The notes under the pieces were generated by a model. The model ran no database searches. It had not been told where the DNA came from and saw only the letters and a list, made by a program, of their open reading frames with translations. Below, piece by piece: positions 25,422 through 34,426 of a stretch of 49,039 bases of DNA; positions within the stretch are counted from its first letter, which is position 1, and each line of letters opens with the position of its first letter. The translations under genes and the position numbers were made by a program. This DNA comes from JAFEBO01 sp036392375 (lineage in GTDB: Bacteria > Planctomycetota > Phycisphaerae > Phycisphaerales > UBA1924), in NCBI GenBank assembly GCA_036392375.1, contig DASVYC010000108.1:1-49039 (forward strand). The letters are read 5' to 3'.

Positions 25422-26672
25422 TTACCGCATCGCCTCTCCGACCGCGATCAACCCGTAGGCCGTGATCAGCACCGGGTCGTTTTCCATCCAGCGGCTGTTG
25501 ACGCTCTTGAATGACCCGTCGCTCTGCTGCATCTCGGCAAGCGTCTTGATCAGATCCTCGCGCCAGTCCACACGCTTCATGCGCCCGGTCTCTTCCTGGA
25601 CTTCCAGAACCGGCTCGCCGAACGCCTGCAACGCGCGGGAGAAGGTGACGAGGTAGTAGTAATACCCCTCCTGTCCCACGCCCGGGTTCTCGCGGAGCGT
25701 GTAGTTCTCCTTCATCCAGCCCAACGCGGCGAGCACACGGGGGTCGTCGTGCGCGAGGTCGGCATAGAGGTAGCTCTTGAACCCGGCGTAGGTCATGCTG
25801 CCGTAGGCGCGCAGGCGGCTCACCTTGGTGCCGTCGTCGAGCGTCTCCTCTATGACGGGCGCTTTGCTCTCGCCCTTGCCCGCGCTCGCCTTGTTCTCCG
25901 CCGTGGAGTAGATGAACCCGCCCTGGGTCGAGCCCTTGGCGTACTCCATGTCGTTGATCTTGACGCCCTTGAACTCCTCGATCATCTGGGTGCGCTGCAG
26001 GAAGACCAGCGCTCGCTGGAACGCGGCGTCATCGCCCGGCACGCCGCTGTCGTGCAAGCCCTGCAGCACCCAGTTCAGGTTCGACAGGTCCGGCCGCTCG
26101 CCCCGCCCGTAACCGACCCCGCCATAGAACGGGTGCGACTTGTCTACGGCCTCGGCGGACTCCTTGTGGGTCTCGAACGCGACGGCGCCCTCGCCGTACT
26201 GCAGCTTGCGGAGGAAGTCCTGGGCCGCGGGGATGGCGGCCTTGGCCTTGGGTGTGTCGGCCTTGGCGAGCGTGGAAAGGCAGATCGCGGTGTTGTAACT
26301 CGCGAGAATCTGGTCGTAGATCCCGCCGTCCTTCTGCTGCTTGCTCAGGATGAAGTCCAAGCCCTTCGCCACCGCGGGGTCGTTTACGTCCACGCCCGGT
26401 TGGAGCAGCATGCCGTTGACCACCAGACCGGTGATCGCAGGGAACGACGGCCCCTTCGGCGGCACGCTCCACCCGCCGGTTTTCTCGTCCTGTTTGCTCT
26501 TGAGGAACGCGATCGCCCGTTGGGCGACCTTCTCGCCCAGCTCGCGCACATCCTTCTTGAGCGGGCGGCTCGCCATCCGCGTCGGGGCGTCCACCGCGGT
26601 CGCGCTCACGGGCGCACCGATCAGACCCGCCGCCACACCAGCCATCACCACCATCGCCGCGAGCGTTCGCAT
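25422..26672 (-). CDS. Exported prenyltransferase/squalene-oxidase-repeat protein
   Basis: This 416-residue protein has a signal peptide (MRTLAAMVVMAGVAAGLIGAPVSATA). It then has alpha/alpha-barrel repeats of the prenyltransferase and squalene oxidase repeat type: AIAFLKSKQDEKTGGWSVP, GLDFILSKQQKDGGIYDQ, VFLQRTQ, GGFIYSTAEN, Y-G-S-M-T-Y-A-G-F-K-S-Y, and L-A-E-M-Q-Q-S-D-G-S-F. The DxDD-type acid motif of squalene-hopene cyclases is not seen, so it is probably not a cyclase. The start at 26672 has GGAGGG before it. Similar exported repeat proteins are widespread in planctomycetes with unknown roles. Confidence 0.85.
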   Translation of the reverse strand: MRTLAAMVVMAGVAAGLIGAPVSATAVDAPTRMASRPLKKDVRELGEKVAQRAIAFLKSKQDEKTGGWSVPPKGPSFPAITGLVVNGMLLQPGVDVNDPAVAKGLDFILSKQQKDGGIYDQILASYNTAICLSTLAKADTPKAKAAIPAAQDFLRKLQYGEGAVAFETHKESAEAVDKSHPFYGGVGYGRGERPDLSNLNWVLQGLHDSGVPGDDAAFQRALVFLQRTQMIEEFKGVKINDMEYAKGSTQGGFIYSTAENKASAGKGESKAPVIEETLDDGTKVSRLRAYGSMTYAGFKSYLYADLAHDDPRVLAALGWMKENYTLRENPGVGQEGYYYYLVTFSRALQAFGEPVLEVQEETGRMKRVDWREDLIKTLAEMQQSDGSFKSVNSRWMENDPVLITAYGLIAVGEAMR

Positions 26673-26724
26673 GGGACCCTCCATGCCGGGAGCGTATCGC
26701 GCCACGCAAACCGGCGCGTGGCGA

Positions 26725-28506
26725 TCATCCCTCCCGCTGCTGACACTTCTCGCGCCACACGCCCCGCAGCACGCTCTCGAACCGTCCTGCGAAGCCTTGT
26801 GCCTGCATCAACGCCGAGCCGCCGATCTGGTCCCGCAGCGCCGCACGATAGCGGCGGAGGCGGGCCCGATCCCGCGCCAGCTCGGTCGCGATGCGGACGT
26901 ATCCGTCGCGGTCCTCGGCGATCAGCTCCGGCGCCCCGATGGTGTTGAGGATCGTGCCGCTCACCCGGGAGTGGTGCGTCAGTCCGACCCGCGTCACCAC
27001 CGGCACGCCCATCAACAGGGCCTCGCAGGTGGTGGTCGTGCCGTGGTACGGGAACGAGTCGAGCCCGATGTGCACGCGGTGGTACGCGCTGAGATGGTCG
27101 AAGGTGCGGGGGGTCTGCCCGATCATCTCGATCCGCAGCGGGTCCACGCCGTGCTTGCCGAACTCCAGGCTCAGGTGCGTGCGTGCGCCCGCGTCCGCGA
27201 GCGAGTAGCTCTTGAGCAGGAGCGTCGAGTCGGGCACGGCCCTGAGAATCGCCGCCCACATCGCGATCGTCTCGGGCGTGTACTTCGCGACCGCGTTGAA
27301 GCTGCCGAAGCAGACCGGCCACTCGTCGCCCTCGGGCAGCGGGCCCACATCGGGCGGGAGCACCGCGGGCCCGAAGCACAGGAAGCACGGGTCCAGACGC
27401 AGCAGCTTCTCCGTCGCCCACGTGTCCGCGACCCCCACCGGGTCGGTGAACGAGTCCACGATCCGGTAGTCCACGCGGGGAATGCCCGTGGAGTGCGGGT
27501 ATCCCAGGTACGTCATCGTGATCGGAGCCGGACGGTGGGCCAGGATGTCGATCCGCGAGCCGGGCATGTGGCCGGCCAGATCGATCGCGATGTCGAGCCC
27601 CTGGGCCCGCATGTCCGCAGCGACCACGACGTCCGAGCGTTCGACCGCGTCGTACCAGAACGACGACACCTTCTCCATCGAGCCTGAGATCTCGTCGCGG
27701 TAGCGCTGGCACGCGTACAGCGCGAACACGATCTTGGTGCGATCCACGGCGTGCAGCAACGGCTCCAGAAAACGCGACACCGAGTGCCCGTACAAGTCCG
27801 GGGAGATCAGGCCAACCCGCAGCGGGCGATCGGCGTCGGCGGGCGTCGGGGCCTTGGGCTGCGCTGGCGTCGCGGGCGCTGCGGCCTGCAGGCGCTCGCC
27901 CAGACGTCGGTGCGCTTGCGCGATCGCCTCCGGCGGAGCGTGGTCGGCGTAGAGCCGGAACATCGCGGCCGCCCGCAGCAGCATGGGGTCACCCGGGTAC
28001 TTGCTCAGGTTGGCATCGACGATCTCGACCGCTTCGCCAGCCTGCCCCGTGTTCAGCAGCGCCCAAGCCAGCCCGTGCACGGTCTGCGCCGGGGGTTGCG
28101 ACAGCGTGATGGCGCGGCGGAAGACCTCGATCGCCTCGCCGTACTGCTGACGCTCGTTCAGGGCCGCTCCCAGGTTGTTCCACGCGAACGAGTCATTGGG
28201 TCCGAGCTGGCACGCGAGGCGGAGCTGGGCCACGCCCTCGTCCCATGATCCGGTCTGAAGCAGGCACAGCCCGTAGAGCCCGCGGGACGAGTAATTGCGG
28301 GGCTCCAGCTCGGTCGCCAGCTTGGCGTGGACGATGGCCTGCTGGAAGTCGCCGCGGTGGATGTGGCACGCCGCCGCGAGGTGGCGGGCCCGGGGATGAT
28401 GGGGCAGAAAAGCAAACAGCTCGCCGAGCAGGAGCAGGGCGAGCTGCAAGTTTCCCTGGGTAGCCGCGGCGAAGGCCTGTTTGTACATCTGGTCGGCGTT
28501 TTTCAT
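26725..28506 (-). CDS. TPR O-GlcNAc-transferase-like (SPINDLY/GT41) glycosyltransferase
   Basis: This 593-residue protein has about five TPR units at residues 1-200 (for example SFAWNNLGAALNERQQYGEAIEVFRRAI). A GT41-like catalytic region covers about 228-580: LRVGLISPDLYGHSVSRFLEPLL, D-I-A-I-D-L-A-G-H-M, A-P-I-T-M-T-Y-L-G-Y-P-H-S-T-G, V-C-F-G-S-F-N-A-V-A-K and S-F-P-Y-H-G-T-T-T-T-C-E-A-L-L-M-G-V-P-V-V-T. This order matches bacterial OGT/SPINDLY homologues, which transfer a sugar to serine or threonine of proteins. Donor and targets are unknown. Residues 205-228 are a Pro/Ala linker. It lies just downstream of the 28542-29609 gene on the same strand. Confidence 0.9.
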   Translation of the reverse strand: MKNADQMYKQAFAAATQGNLQLALLLLGELFAFLPHHPRARHLAAACHIHRGDFQQAIVHAKLATELEPRNYSSRGLYGLCLLQTGSWDEGVAQLRLACQLGPNDSFAWNNLGAALNERQQYGEAIEVFRRAITLSQPPAQTVHGLAWALLNTGQAGEAVEIVDANLSKYPGDPMLLRAAAMFRLYADHAPPEAIAQAHRRLGERLQAAAPATPAQPKAPTPADADRPLRVGLISPDLYGHSVSRFLEPLLHAVDRTKIVFALYACQRYRDEISGSMEKVSSFWYDAVERSDVVVAADMRAQGLDIAIDLAGHMPGSRIDILAHRPAPITMTYLGYPHSTGIPRVDYRIVDSFTDPVGVADTWATEKLLRLDPCFLCFGPAVLPPDVGPLPEGDEWPVCFGSFNAVAKYTPETIAMWAAILRAVPDSTLLLKSYSLADAGARTHLSLEFGKHGVDPLRIEMIGQTPRTFDHLSAYHRVHIGLDSFPYHGTTTTCEALLMGVPVVTRVGLTHHSRVSGTILNTIGAPELIAEDRDGYVRIATELARDRARLRRYRAALRDQIGGSALMQAQGFAGRFESVLRGVWREKCQQREG

Positions 28507-28541
28507 CCGGCCGGATTGTTCACCGCCTCAGCCGCGGTCGC

Positions 28542-29609
28542 TTACTGACCATCGGTCGGGGCCGCGGCGCTCGAGCTCTTCTGAGCGCCCGAGGCCTGAC
28601 GGACCACCGGCTCCACGAGCATCTTGGTCTGCTCGGGGGTCAGGATGGTGACAGCCTCGCGCATCTTGGCGACGCGGACGGAGTCGTCCTTGGCGTCCTT
28701 GGCCTGCTGGAACAGCTCCTTGACCTTGGGCTCCACGTCCGCGGCGAGGCCGAAGGTGCCCACGCGATCGGCCGCGGTCTCGGCGCTGTCGCTGAGCATC
28801 CAGTGATAAACCTGGCGGGCCTCGTCGGAGAGCGTGAAGAACATGCCGCGGGCGACGTAGTCGCCGTTGGCCTGCTTGTTGTCGGCGCTGCCGCTGGAAC
28901 GTTTCATCTCATCGATGAGCAGGCGGCGGTAGTCGTCGACGATGGTCTGGTGCACCTGGATGTTGTTCGCCGTGAACAGGTCGGCCTTCTTCAACTCGCT
29001 GGGGAACGAGCCCAGGGCGATGAAAGGCTTGGCGGCGGCGTTGACCTTCCCGAGCTGGGTGCGGTCGCTCATCGAGAAGGTCTCGATCACGCCGCTGTCG
29101 AGCTCGCGCATCTGGGCGATGTTCTCGAGCACCGCCTGCTCGATCCGCTGGCGACGCTGCTCGATAAACGTGTCGATCCGCTTGCGGGCTTCGGCGCCGA
29201 TGGTCGTGTTGCGATCCAACGCGGCCCAGTGCAACGGGCGATCCAGGCGGACCACGTTGCCCGAGCCGTCACGCTCCCACTCCTTGAAGAACGAGTGCGC
29301 GTTCTGCTTGGTGACGGCGGGCTGGGCCGGGGTCGCCGGCGCGGGCTGAGCGGCGGGCTGGGCGGGAGTCTGGACGGCGGGCTGATCGCCCTCGGGCTTC
29401 TTCTCGTCGGTGGACTTCAGCATCCCCTTCTCGAGCGCTTCCTTGGCCGAAATCGTCTCGACCTTGGTCGTGGTCTGCTCCCTGGGCGTCTCCTTGGGCC
29501 AGGGTGCGGGCTTCTGCGCCGGCGGGGTCGAGACCTGGGCGGCGCACGAGAGCGCCATACCGGCCACAGCGATGATCATTCCAAGCTTCGCGTTCATCCC
29601 GATCTTCAT
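28542..29609 (-). CDS. Exported protein of unknown function
   Basis: This 355-residue protein has an N-terminal hydrophobic stretch (KLGMIIAVAGMALSCAAQ). The ALSC segment is a poor lipobox, so a plain signal peptide is more likely. A Pro/Ala/Gln low-complexity linker (about 67-95) follows, then a helical, charged domain with E-W-E-R-D-G-S-G-N-V-V-R-L-D-R-P-L and D-D-Y-R-R-L-L-I-D-E-M. The C-terminus has a clear helical region (LTPEQTKMLVEPVVRQASG). The start at 29609 has GGAG upstream; the longer open frame begins in non-coding sequence. No known family is recognised. Confidence 0.72.
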   Translation of the reverse strand: MKIGMNAKLGMIIAVAGMALSCAAQVSTPPAQKPAPWPKETPREQTTTKVETISAKEALEKGMLKSTDEKKPEGDQPAVQTPAQPAAQPAPATPAQPAVTKQNAHSFFKEWERDGSGNVVRLDRPLHWAALDRNTTIGAEARKRIDTFIEQRRQRIEQAVLENIAQMRELDSGVIETFSMSDRTQLGKVNAAAKPFIALGSFPSELKKADLFTANNIQVHQTIVDDYRRLLIDEMKRSSGSADNKQANGDYVARGMFFTLSDEARQVYHWMLSDSAETAADRVGTFGLAADVEPKVKELFQQAKDAKDDSVRVAKMREAVTILTPEQTKMLVEPVVRQASGAQKSSSAAAPTDGQ

Positions 29610-29909
29610 GTCAATTCTCCAGTGGCCGCCCTTCGCGTCCTGTTGTTTGCAGTTGGTAGCACGCGGCGCGGTCCCCGCCGCGCCCGAATCTGGCGGTCGT
29701 CCGCCCTCATCGACGATCTTCCCACGCTTTCCCAGCCCAACCCGACAAACCCCCCGTGATTCTTGACCTCTCGCGCCCGCAACTCCGCCCGTGGCGGCGT
29801 ACGCGGTTCTCGGACTGACACGCGTCACGGCCCGGACGCGGGGTCTTTTCCCCCGGCCGGGTCCATCGCAAGCTGCACCTTGCTATAGCTCGCAAGCCCC
29901 GCCGAACGT
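29610..29909. other. Intergenic region, 300 nt, no gene seen
   Basis: It lies between two minus-strand genes. GC-rich sequence with no convincing coding potential, hairpin with T-run or repeat was found; a minus-strand promoter for the 28542-29609 gene is likely here but cannot be pinned down. Confidence 0.45.
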
Positions 29910-30890
29910 TCACTCGGGCGACAATTCCACGGGCGAGACGCCGAACAACATCCGAGCGAGGGTGGTCCGCTGCTCGGGCGAGAGCGATCCGAGCACCTTG
30001 CTGGTCACGTCGTACCACTCCCGCCCATTGGGACGGGCCGACCGCTCTCGCAACTGCTCGAGTGGCTTGCGTACGTTCGAATCCTGCTCGTGCCACGGGT
30101 CGAGCGCGTCGAGCACCTCGGACGCTTCGAGCCTGCGGCCGTTCACTTGTCGCTCGAAGCTGCGGCGGAGATCGTTCGCCAGAGCCGCGTTGCGGATCCG
30201 CGTCAGCGCCCGCTCGGGCGTGAGCGTTTGCTTGCGGTCGCGGGCCTGGGCCAGCTCGTCCGCCACCGCCGCCCGCTCGTAATCGTGGATCAGCTTCAGA
30301 AACGCCGCCCGGTCCGACTCGGGGACGGCCTCGGCAATCGCCTCGCGGAGCGATCGCCGCGTCGCGTCACTCCCGGACGACAACGAGGTCTCCGAAGAGC
30401 TGAGCAGCTCGTTCACCAGCGCCGCCGTCAGCCGATCGCCCTCGTCGCCGGACGCGGCGCGGGCCTCGAGGAACCGCTCGAGGGGTTGCAGATCGCGCCG
30501 CATCCACTCGTCGAGCGCGGAGTGATGCCGAGCCAGGACGTCTTCCGCCCCCGCGCGTTCCGCCGCCGTGAGATTCAATGCGTCCAGCGCGGCCTCTTCG
30601 GGGGTGCGATCCAGCCGACGCATGTTCGACCGCAGCTCGGTCGTTACCAGCGTCTTGGCGCTCACAGCCTCGATCGCGGGCCCGGCCAGCAGCGGCTCGG
30701 GGTCAAACGCCCACGGCTCGGGTTCCGGCGCCGGCATCGGGGTCGACACCTCGGCATCAATGGGCTCTGGCTCCTGCTCCGCTGGCCGCTGCCGCCCCGC
30801 TCCGCCGGTGCACAGCGCCACCGCGAACGCGCCGGCGATCAGCGTGGACTGGGTCAGCAGCATGAGCGAGCGGCTCGACATAGCGGACAT
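29910..30890 (-). CDS. Exported helical protein of unknown function
   Basis: This 326-residue protein has an N-terminal hydrophobic segment (SLMLLTQSTLIAGAFAVALC). A Pro/Glu-rich spacer (about 33-65) follows, then a long charged alpha-helical region rich in Glu, Arg, Leu and Ala (for example LTAAERAGAEDVLARHHSAL; SDRAAFLKLIHDYERAAVAD). The C-terminus L-S-P-E-Q-R-T-T-L-A-R-M-L-F-G-V-S-P echoes the LTPEQTKML helix of the neighbouring 28542-29609 gene. It is divergent from pyrE. Function is unknown. Confidence 0.7.
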   Translation of the reverse strand: MSAMSSRSLMLLTQSTLIAGAFAVALCTGGAGRQRPAEQEPEPIDAEVSTPMPAPEPEPWAFDPEPLLAGPAIEAVSAKTLVTTELRSNMRRLDRTPEEAALDALNLTAAERAGAEDVLARHHSALDEWMRRDLQPLERFLEARAASGDEGDRLTAALVNELLSSSETSLSSGSDATRRSLREAIAEAVPESDRAAFLKLIHDYERAAVADELAQARDRKQTLTPERALTRIRNAALANDLRRSFERQVNGRRLEASEVLDALDPWHEQDSNVRKPLEQLRERSARPNGREWYDVTSKVLGSLSPEQRTTLARMLFGVSPVELSPE

Positions 30891-30943
30891 CTTATCGAAT
30901 CCCGGGCGCGAATCGGGCGCGTTTTCACGCTACCCTTCGCCGC

Positions 30944-31486
30944 ATGTCCAAAGAGGCTCTCGCCAAATCCATCGCCGAGGTCGCCCTGCTCCGCGGCACG
31001 TTCACCCTCCGCTCGGGCAAGACCAGCAATTACTACCTCGACAAGTACCTTTTCAGCACCCGGCCCGAGCTGCTCGGGCAGCTCGCCCCGCTCTTCGCGG
31101 AGCGCCTCGATGCCATCCAGGAACGCCTCGGCGTCGGCATCAGCCGTCTCGCCGGCGCCGAGCTCGGCGGCATCCCGCTCGTCACCGCCGCCAGCCTCTT
31201 CACCGGACTTCCCTGCCTCTTCGTCCGCAACCAGAAGAAGGACTACGGCACGTCCAAGCAGCTCGAGGGCGCGATCGAGAAGGGCGACGTCGTCGTCCTG
31301 CTCGAAGACGTCGCCACCACCGGCGGCCAGGCGCTTGAGGCCGTGGAATCGCTGAAGGCATCCGGCGCCAAAGTCATCGCCGTGATCGCGACCATCGACC
31401 GCATGGAAGGCGCCCGCGAGAACGTCGAGAAAGCAGGCCTCATCTTCGAGAGCCTGTTCACGGTCAAAGACCTGGGCGTGGTCTAG
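30944..31486 (+). CDS. pyrE: Orotate phosphoribosyltransferase
   Basis: PyrE joins orotate to PRPP to give OMP, the fifth step of pyrimidine synthesis, in the cytoplasm. The protein has 180 residues. It shows G-T-F-T-L-R-S-G-K-T-S-N-Y-Y-L-D-K near the N-terminus, F-V-R-N-Q-K-K-D-Y-G-T mid-protein and the PRPP motif V-V-L-L-E-D-V-A-T-T-G-G-Q at about residues 116-128. All are diagnostic. Its stop almost touches that of the outer-membrane gene on the opposite strand. The start at 30944 gives the full fold. Confidence 0.95.
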   Translation: MSKEALAKSIAEVALLRGTFTLRSGKTSNYYLDKYLFSTRPELLGQLAPLFAERLDAIQERLGVGISRLAGAELGGIPLVTAASLFTGLPCLFVRNQKKDYGTSKQLEGAIEKGDVVVLLEDVATTGGQALEAVESLKASGAKVIAVIATIDRMEGARENVEKAGLIFESLFTVKDLGVV

Positions 31487-31487
31487 A

Positions 31488-32450
31488 TCAGAACTTCAGC
31501 ACGAGGCCGCCGCTGAGGAAGAACGCCGGATCGACGCCGGTGTCGCTCAGCTCGTTGCGGTTCTGGTCGCGGATCTGCAGGTTCTGGTAAACCATCGCGC
31601 CGACGCGGAGCTGGAAGGTGATCGTCGGGCGGGGCGAGTAATCCACGCCGAACGTCACGGGCACGCGCTCGTCGCGGCCGATGCCCTTGGAGACAAAGTT
31701 GTCATCCTCGAGACGGAACTCGCTGCGGTCGTAGCGGGCGCCGAGCGTGAATCGCCATTGGTCACTCGGCGTGTACGAGAGGTACAACCCGGGCTGATTC
31801 TCGTTGGAGAGCCGCCACTGGGAGGTGATGCGCCAGTCGATGCCGATGATCGGAAAGACGGTCGCGCCGCCGCCGAGTCGGGAGCGGACCACGACGCCGC
31901 CGCCAAGGTCGAAGTTGTCGGTGAGCTTGATGATGAACCCGCCGCCGCCTCCGCCGGTGAAGCCGTTGTTGAACGCGGCGGAGTTCTCGCCGCTGAAGTC
32001 CACGGTCCCGAGCAGAAAGGTTGAGAACTTCTCGCTCCACTGGGTCGAGAAGTTGGCCCCGACGCTGTAGGACTGGATGTGCCGCCAGGGCCGCCCGCCG
32101 CCGGGCAGGAGCGAGGTGTTCGACGAGAAGTCGTAGTACGACTGCTCGGTGCCCATGGTGACGCTGAGGCGGTTGCGTTCGAGAACGGGGGCGGTGATCG
32201 TGAGCGAGCCGCCGCCGCGGAAGATGGACAACTCGCCCGGGCGGTCCTTGAGGTCGCCCTTGAAGCGGAAATTCGCGTCAAAGGTGAGGATCGCGTTGAG
32301 CTTGGTGGCTTCCTTGAAGCCCGGTGCCGTGCCCTGCAGATCCTGGCGGGGACGGGTCGTGGGCTCCTGGGCCAACGCGGAAGCGCCGAGGGCTGCGTGC
32401 AGGGCCACGCAGGCGGCGAGAGAGTGAGCGAGTCCGTTCGAGGTCGTCAT
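31488..32450 (-). CDS. Predicted outer-membrane beta-barrel protein
   Basis: This 320-residue protein has a signal peptide ending ASALAQ. It then has many alternating amphipathic strands rich in Tyr, Phe, Arg and Gly (YYDFSSNTSL, SYSVGANFSTQWSE, LYLSYTPSDQWRFTLGARYD, PVTFGVDYSPRP). It ends G-G-L-V-L-K-F, a terminal Phe of the kind used by BAM for barrel assembly. The pattern resembles DUF6268-type outer-membrane proteins. The start at 32450 has AAGG upstream; the frame opens to 32864 but without a signal peptide. It converges with pyrE. The transported or bound compound is unknown. Confidence 0.8.
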   Translation of the reverse strand: MTTSNGLAHSLAACVALHAALGASALAQEPTTRPRQDLQGTAPGFKEATKLNAILTFDANFRFKGDLKDRPGELSIFRGGGSLTITAPVLERNRLSVTMGTEQSYYDFSSNTSLLPGGGRPWRHIQSYSVGANFSTQWSEKFSTFLLGTVDFSGENSAAFNNGFTGGGGGGFIIKLTDNFDLGGGVVVRSRLGGGATVFPIIGIDWRITSQWRLSNENQPGLYLSYTPSDQWRFTLGARYDRSEFRLEDDNFVSKGIGRDERVPVTFGVDYSPRPTITFQLRVGAMVYQNLQIRDQNRNELSDTGVDPAFFLSGGLVLKF

Positions 32451-32595
32451 GGCAAGCCTTGTTTGGTCTCTGGCGTCCGCCGGAGAGCGAGCCGTTCCGT
32501 GCCCAGCGGCAGCAGTGTAGCGGAAAGCACGGATGGGGTTGCGGGGCGCATCATTTCCACGTCGGGCGGCGGTAACCACCTCTGTGCTGCCCAAG

Positions 32596-33102
32596 TCAAA
32601 GACCCCAAGGTAAGCTAGGCCGACCCGCCACTTCGTCAAGCGTTCGAAAAGCACTCGCATCCTTCGATTTGGCAGTTCGCAGCATGGCCCGAACAGTCTC
32701 CCAATCCTGGTGGAACCGGACCCTGTTGTTCGTGAATGCGAAATAGCCGAGTGCAACCGTGTGACGCCGATCGACCAGCAAAAACCTTTGTTTATCGCCG
32801 TCGAACAGCTCCAGCCCGACCGCGCCGCTTCCCGATCCGCCGGTTTCAAACATCCCGATTGCACCGGCTTCCCGGACCTGGTGATCCACGACCCATTGCC
32901 AAGTCACAAGTTCATGGCCAGGAGCTGGCGTCTGGCTGATTATGAACCGTAACTCACCGGACGGAGGGAACGGGAGCGAGGGGAGCTCACTCGATTCCTG
33001 CATAGTCCAAAGCAATGCGACCAATCCTCCCACTAACGCCACCAGGCCGACGCTCCCGCCGATCAACCAATCGCGGAATCTGGCACGCTGGGGTCTCGGC
33101 AT
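32596..33102 (-). CDS. Small single-pass membrane protein of unknown function
   Basis: This is about 168 residues from the ATG at 33102 (M-P-R-P-Q-R-A-R-F). One membrane segment (W-L-I-G-G-S-V-G-L-V-A-L-V-G-G-L-V-A-L-L) follows a basic N-terminus, and the rest is probably outside the cytoplasm (QWVVDHQVREAGAIGMFETG; FLLVDRRHTVALGYFAF). The frame extends upstream to a TTG at 33183, so the start is uncertain; neither candidate has a clear ribosome-binding site. No known family. The tRNA-Ala gene lies upstream on the opposite strand. Confidence 0.6.
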   Translation of the reverse strand: MPRPQRARFRDWLIGGSVGLVALVGGLVALLWTMQESSELPSLPFPPSGELRFIISQTPAPGHELVTWQWVVDHQVREAGAIGMFETGGSGSGAVGLELFDGDKQRFLLVDRRHTVALGYFAFTNNRVRFHQDWETVRAMLRTAKSKDASAFRTLDEVAGRPSLPWGL

Positions 33103-33238
33103 GGGTGCTTTGGCTGACGAGTCGCGTTTTGAGACTACCAAGATCGGAACGCCTAGCCGTGCTTTGTGTTCGTTGAGAACCAAAGGTATCCGGTCGGCGA
33201 GCGTGTACTCGTTCGGCCGCGCTAAACTCGTCCCCGTC

Positions 33239-33311
33239 GGGGCGGTAGCTCAGTTGGTAGAGCGCCAGCTTTGCAAGCTGGATGTCGGGAGTTCGAGTCT
33301 CCTCCGCTCCA
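33239..33311 (+). tRNA. tRNA-Ala (anticodon TGC)
   Basis: The 73-nt gene folds into a full cloverleaf. The acceptor stem is GGGGCGG with CCGCTCC and contains the G3-U70 pair that marks alanine tRNAs. The D arm is GCTC-AGTTGGTA-GAGC; the anticodon stem CCAGC/GCTGG holds TTTGCAA (anticodon TGC); the T arm is GGGAG-TTCGAGT-CTCCT. The discriminator is A, and CCA is not encoded. Confidence 0.97.
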
Positions 33312-33454
33312 TTGCCGGATTCGTGGCTTCGATCGGGCGCCGGAAGTGCATTCCGGCGTCTCCGGATCGTTTTGCATGTCCTGCCATTCCGTTATCGCCA
33401 CGGCCAACTCGGAATCGCTGGTGCAAACGCCGGCAATGCTGGCGGCATCGAATG

Positions 33455-34324
33455 TTACCGACCAGGCTCGCTGTCGCAGACGAGCGTGTTGTAGTACACG
33501 GCGAAGATCAGGAAATCCGCATCATCGACCACAAGGTCATGGTTGAAATCGGCCGGACATCCGACCGGCATCGCCGGGTCGTCGCATACAAGCAACTCGT
33601 ATTGATTCGCGAATAAGACAAAGTCGGAGTCCGTAACCTCGCGATCACAATCAATGTCTCCCGGGCAGGCTGCCAACAGGGACAGCTTCGCGTATCTCCA
33701 CTCAGTCGCGCTGGGATCCGTGAATCTGGTATCGGTTCCGAATGCAAAGTAGGGCTGGTTGATCGAATCTGTTGCCCCCTTGAAAAGGTACGCTGCGGGC
33801 ATTCCGTCGATAAAGAACTGCGCACCGTTCGGATCGGACACGACGGCGTACGTACGGAAGTCCGTTGCCGTATCGAGCGGCAATGAGACAAACTGCCCGG
33901 TCACGTTCTGAAAGTTCCAGTGACTCGTGAACGCGACTCCGGTAGGCCAAACCGCGATCCCGTACGTTTGCATTTGCGAATCCCTCGCCAGCACCAACGC
34001 GGCAGCCCGGAATCCGGGACCAAAGGCACCGCTGCCTTGCGTCACGCGCACTCGGATCTCGAGCGTCAACCGATCTGACCAATAGAAAGGCACGATGTTG
34101 CTCGTCGCCTGATACGCGGCAGCCGTCCCGGTAGCGCCCATGAACAGCGTTCCGTTGGACCACAACACCGATGCGTTCGAGCTATCCAATGCAAAGCACG
34201 ATGGAGGCGGTAGTCCCGTTGTCGCGTCGTAAGCGATCTCGCCACAAGTGATGCACTGCCCCATCGCTCCGGCTGTAAAGCCACAAGCGATCATCACAGC
34301 ATGGAACCCCAATCGATGCCGCAT
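33455..34324 (-). CDS. Exported protein with a doubled dockerin-like C-terminus
   Basis: This 289-residue protein has a signal peptide ending GAMGQ. A beta-rich domain follows (about 55-215; LEIRVRVTQGSGAFGPGF, FRTYAVVSDPNGAQFFIDG), of the concanavalin/laminin-G-like jellyroll look. Two dockerin-like loops close it: C-P-G-D-I-D-C-D-R-E-V-T-D-S-D-F, then C-P-A-D-F-N-H-D-L-V-V-D-D-A-D-F, ending Y-Y-N-T-L-V-C-D. The link between them (VCDDPAMPVGCPAD) nearly matches that in the other two such proteins. The start at 34324 has GGAGGTGG upstream. Carbohydrate binding is possible but not shown. Confidence 0.82.
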   Translation of the reverse strand: MRHRLGFHAVMIACGFTAGAMGQCITCGEIAYDATTGLPPPSCFALDSSNASVLWSNGTLFMGATGTAAAYQATSNIVPFYWSDRLTLEIRVRVTQGSGAFGPGFRAAALVLARDSQMQTYGIAVWPTGVAFTSHWNFQNVTGQFVSLPLDTATDFRTYAVVSDPNGAQFFIDGMPAAYLFKGATDSINQPYFAFGTDTRFTDPSATEWRYAKLSLLAACPGDIDCDREVTDSDFVLFANQYELLVCDDPAMPVGCPADFNHDLVVDDADFLIFAVYYNTLVCDSEPGR

Positions 34325-34426
34325 AGGCCACCTCCGTTGTGAACGGAGTTCAGCATACCACAACCACGGCCGCTGATGTCCTTGTGAAGGAGCGGTCCCA
34401 ACGATTTCCCGCAACGGAGATCGCTC

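Noticed and set aside
25422..26672. Squalene-hopene cyclase
   Set aside because: Repeats fit the superfamily, but no DxDD-type motif is seen, the protein has a signal peptide and it is shorter than real cyclases.
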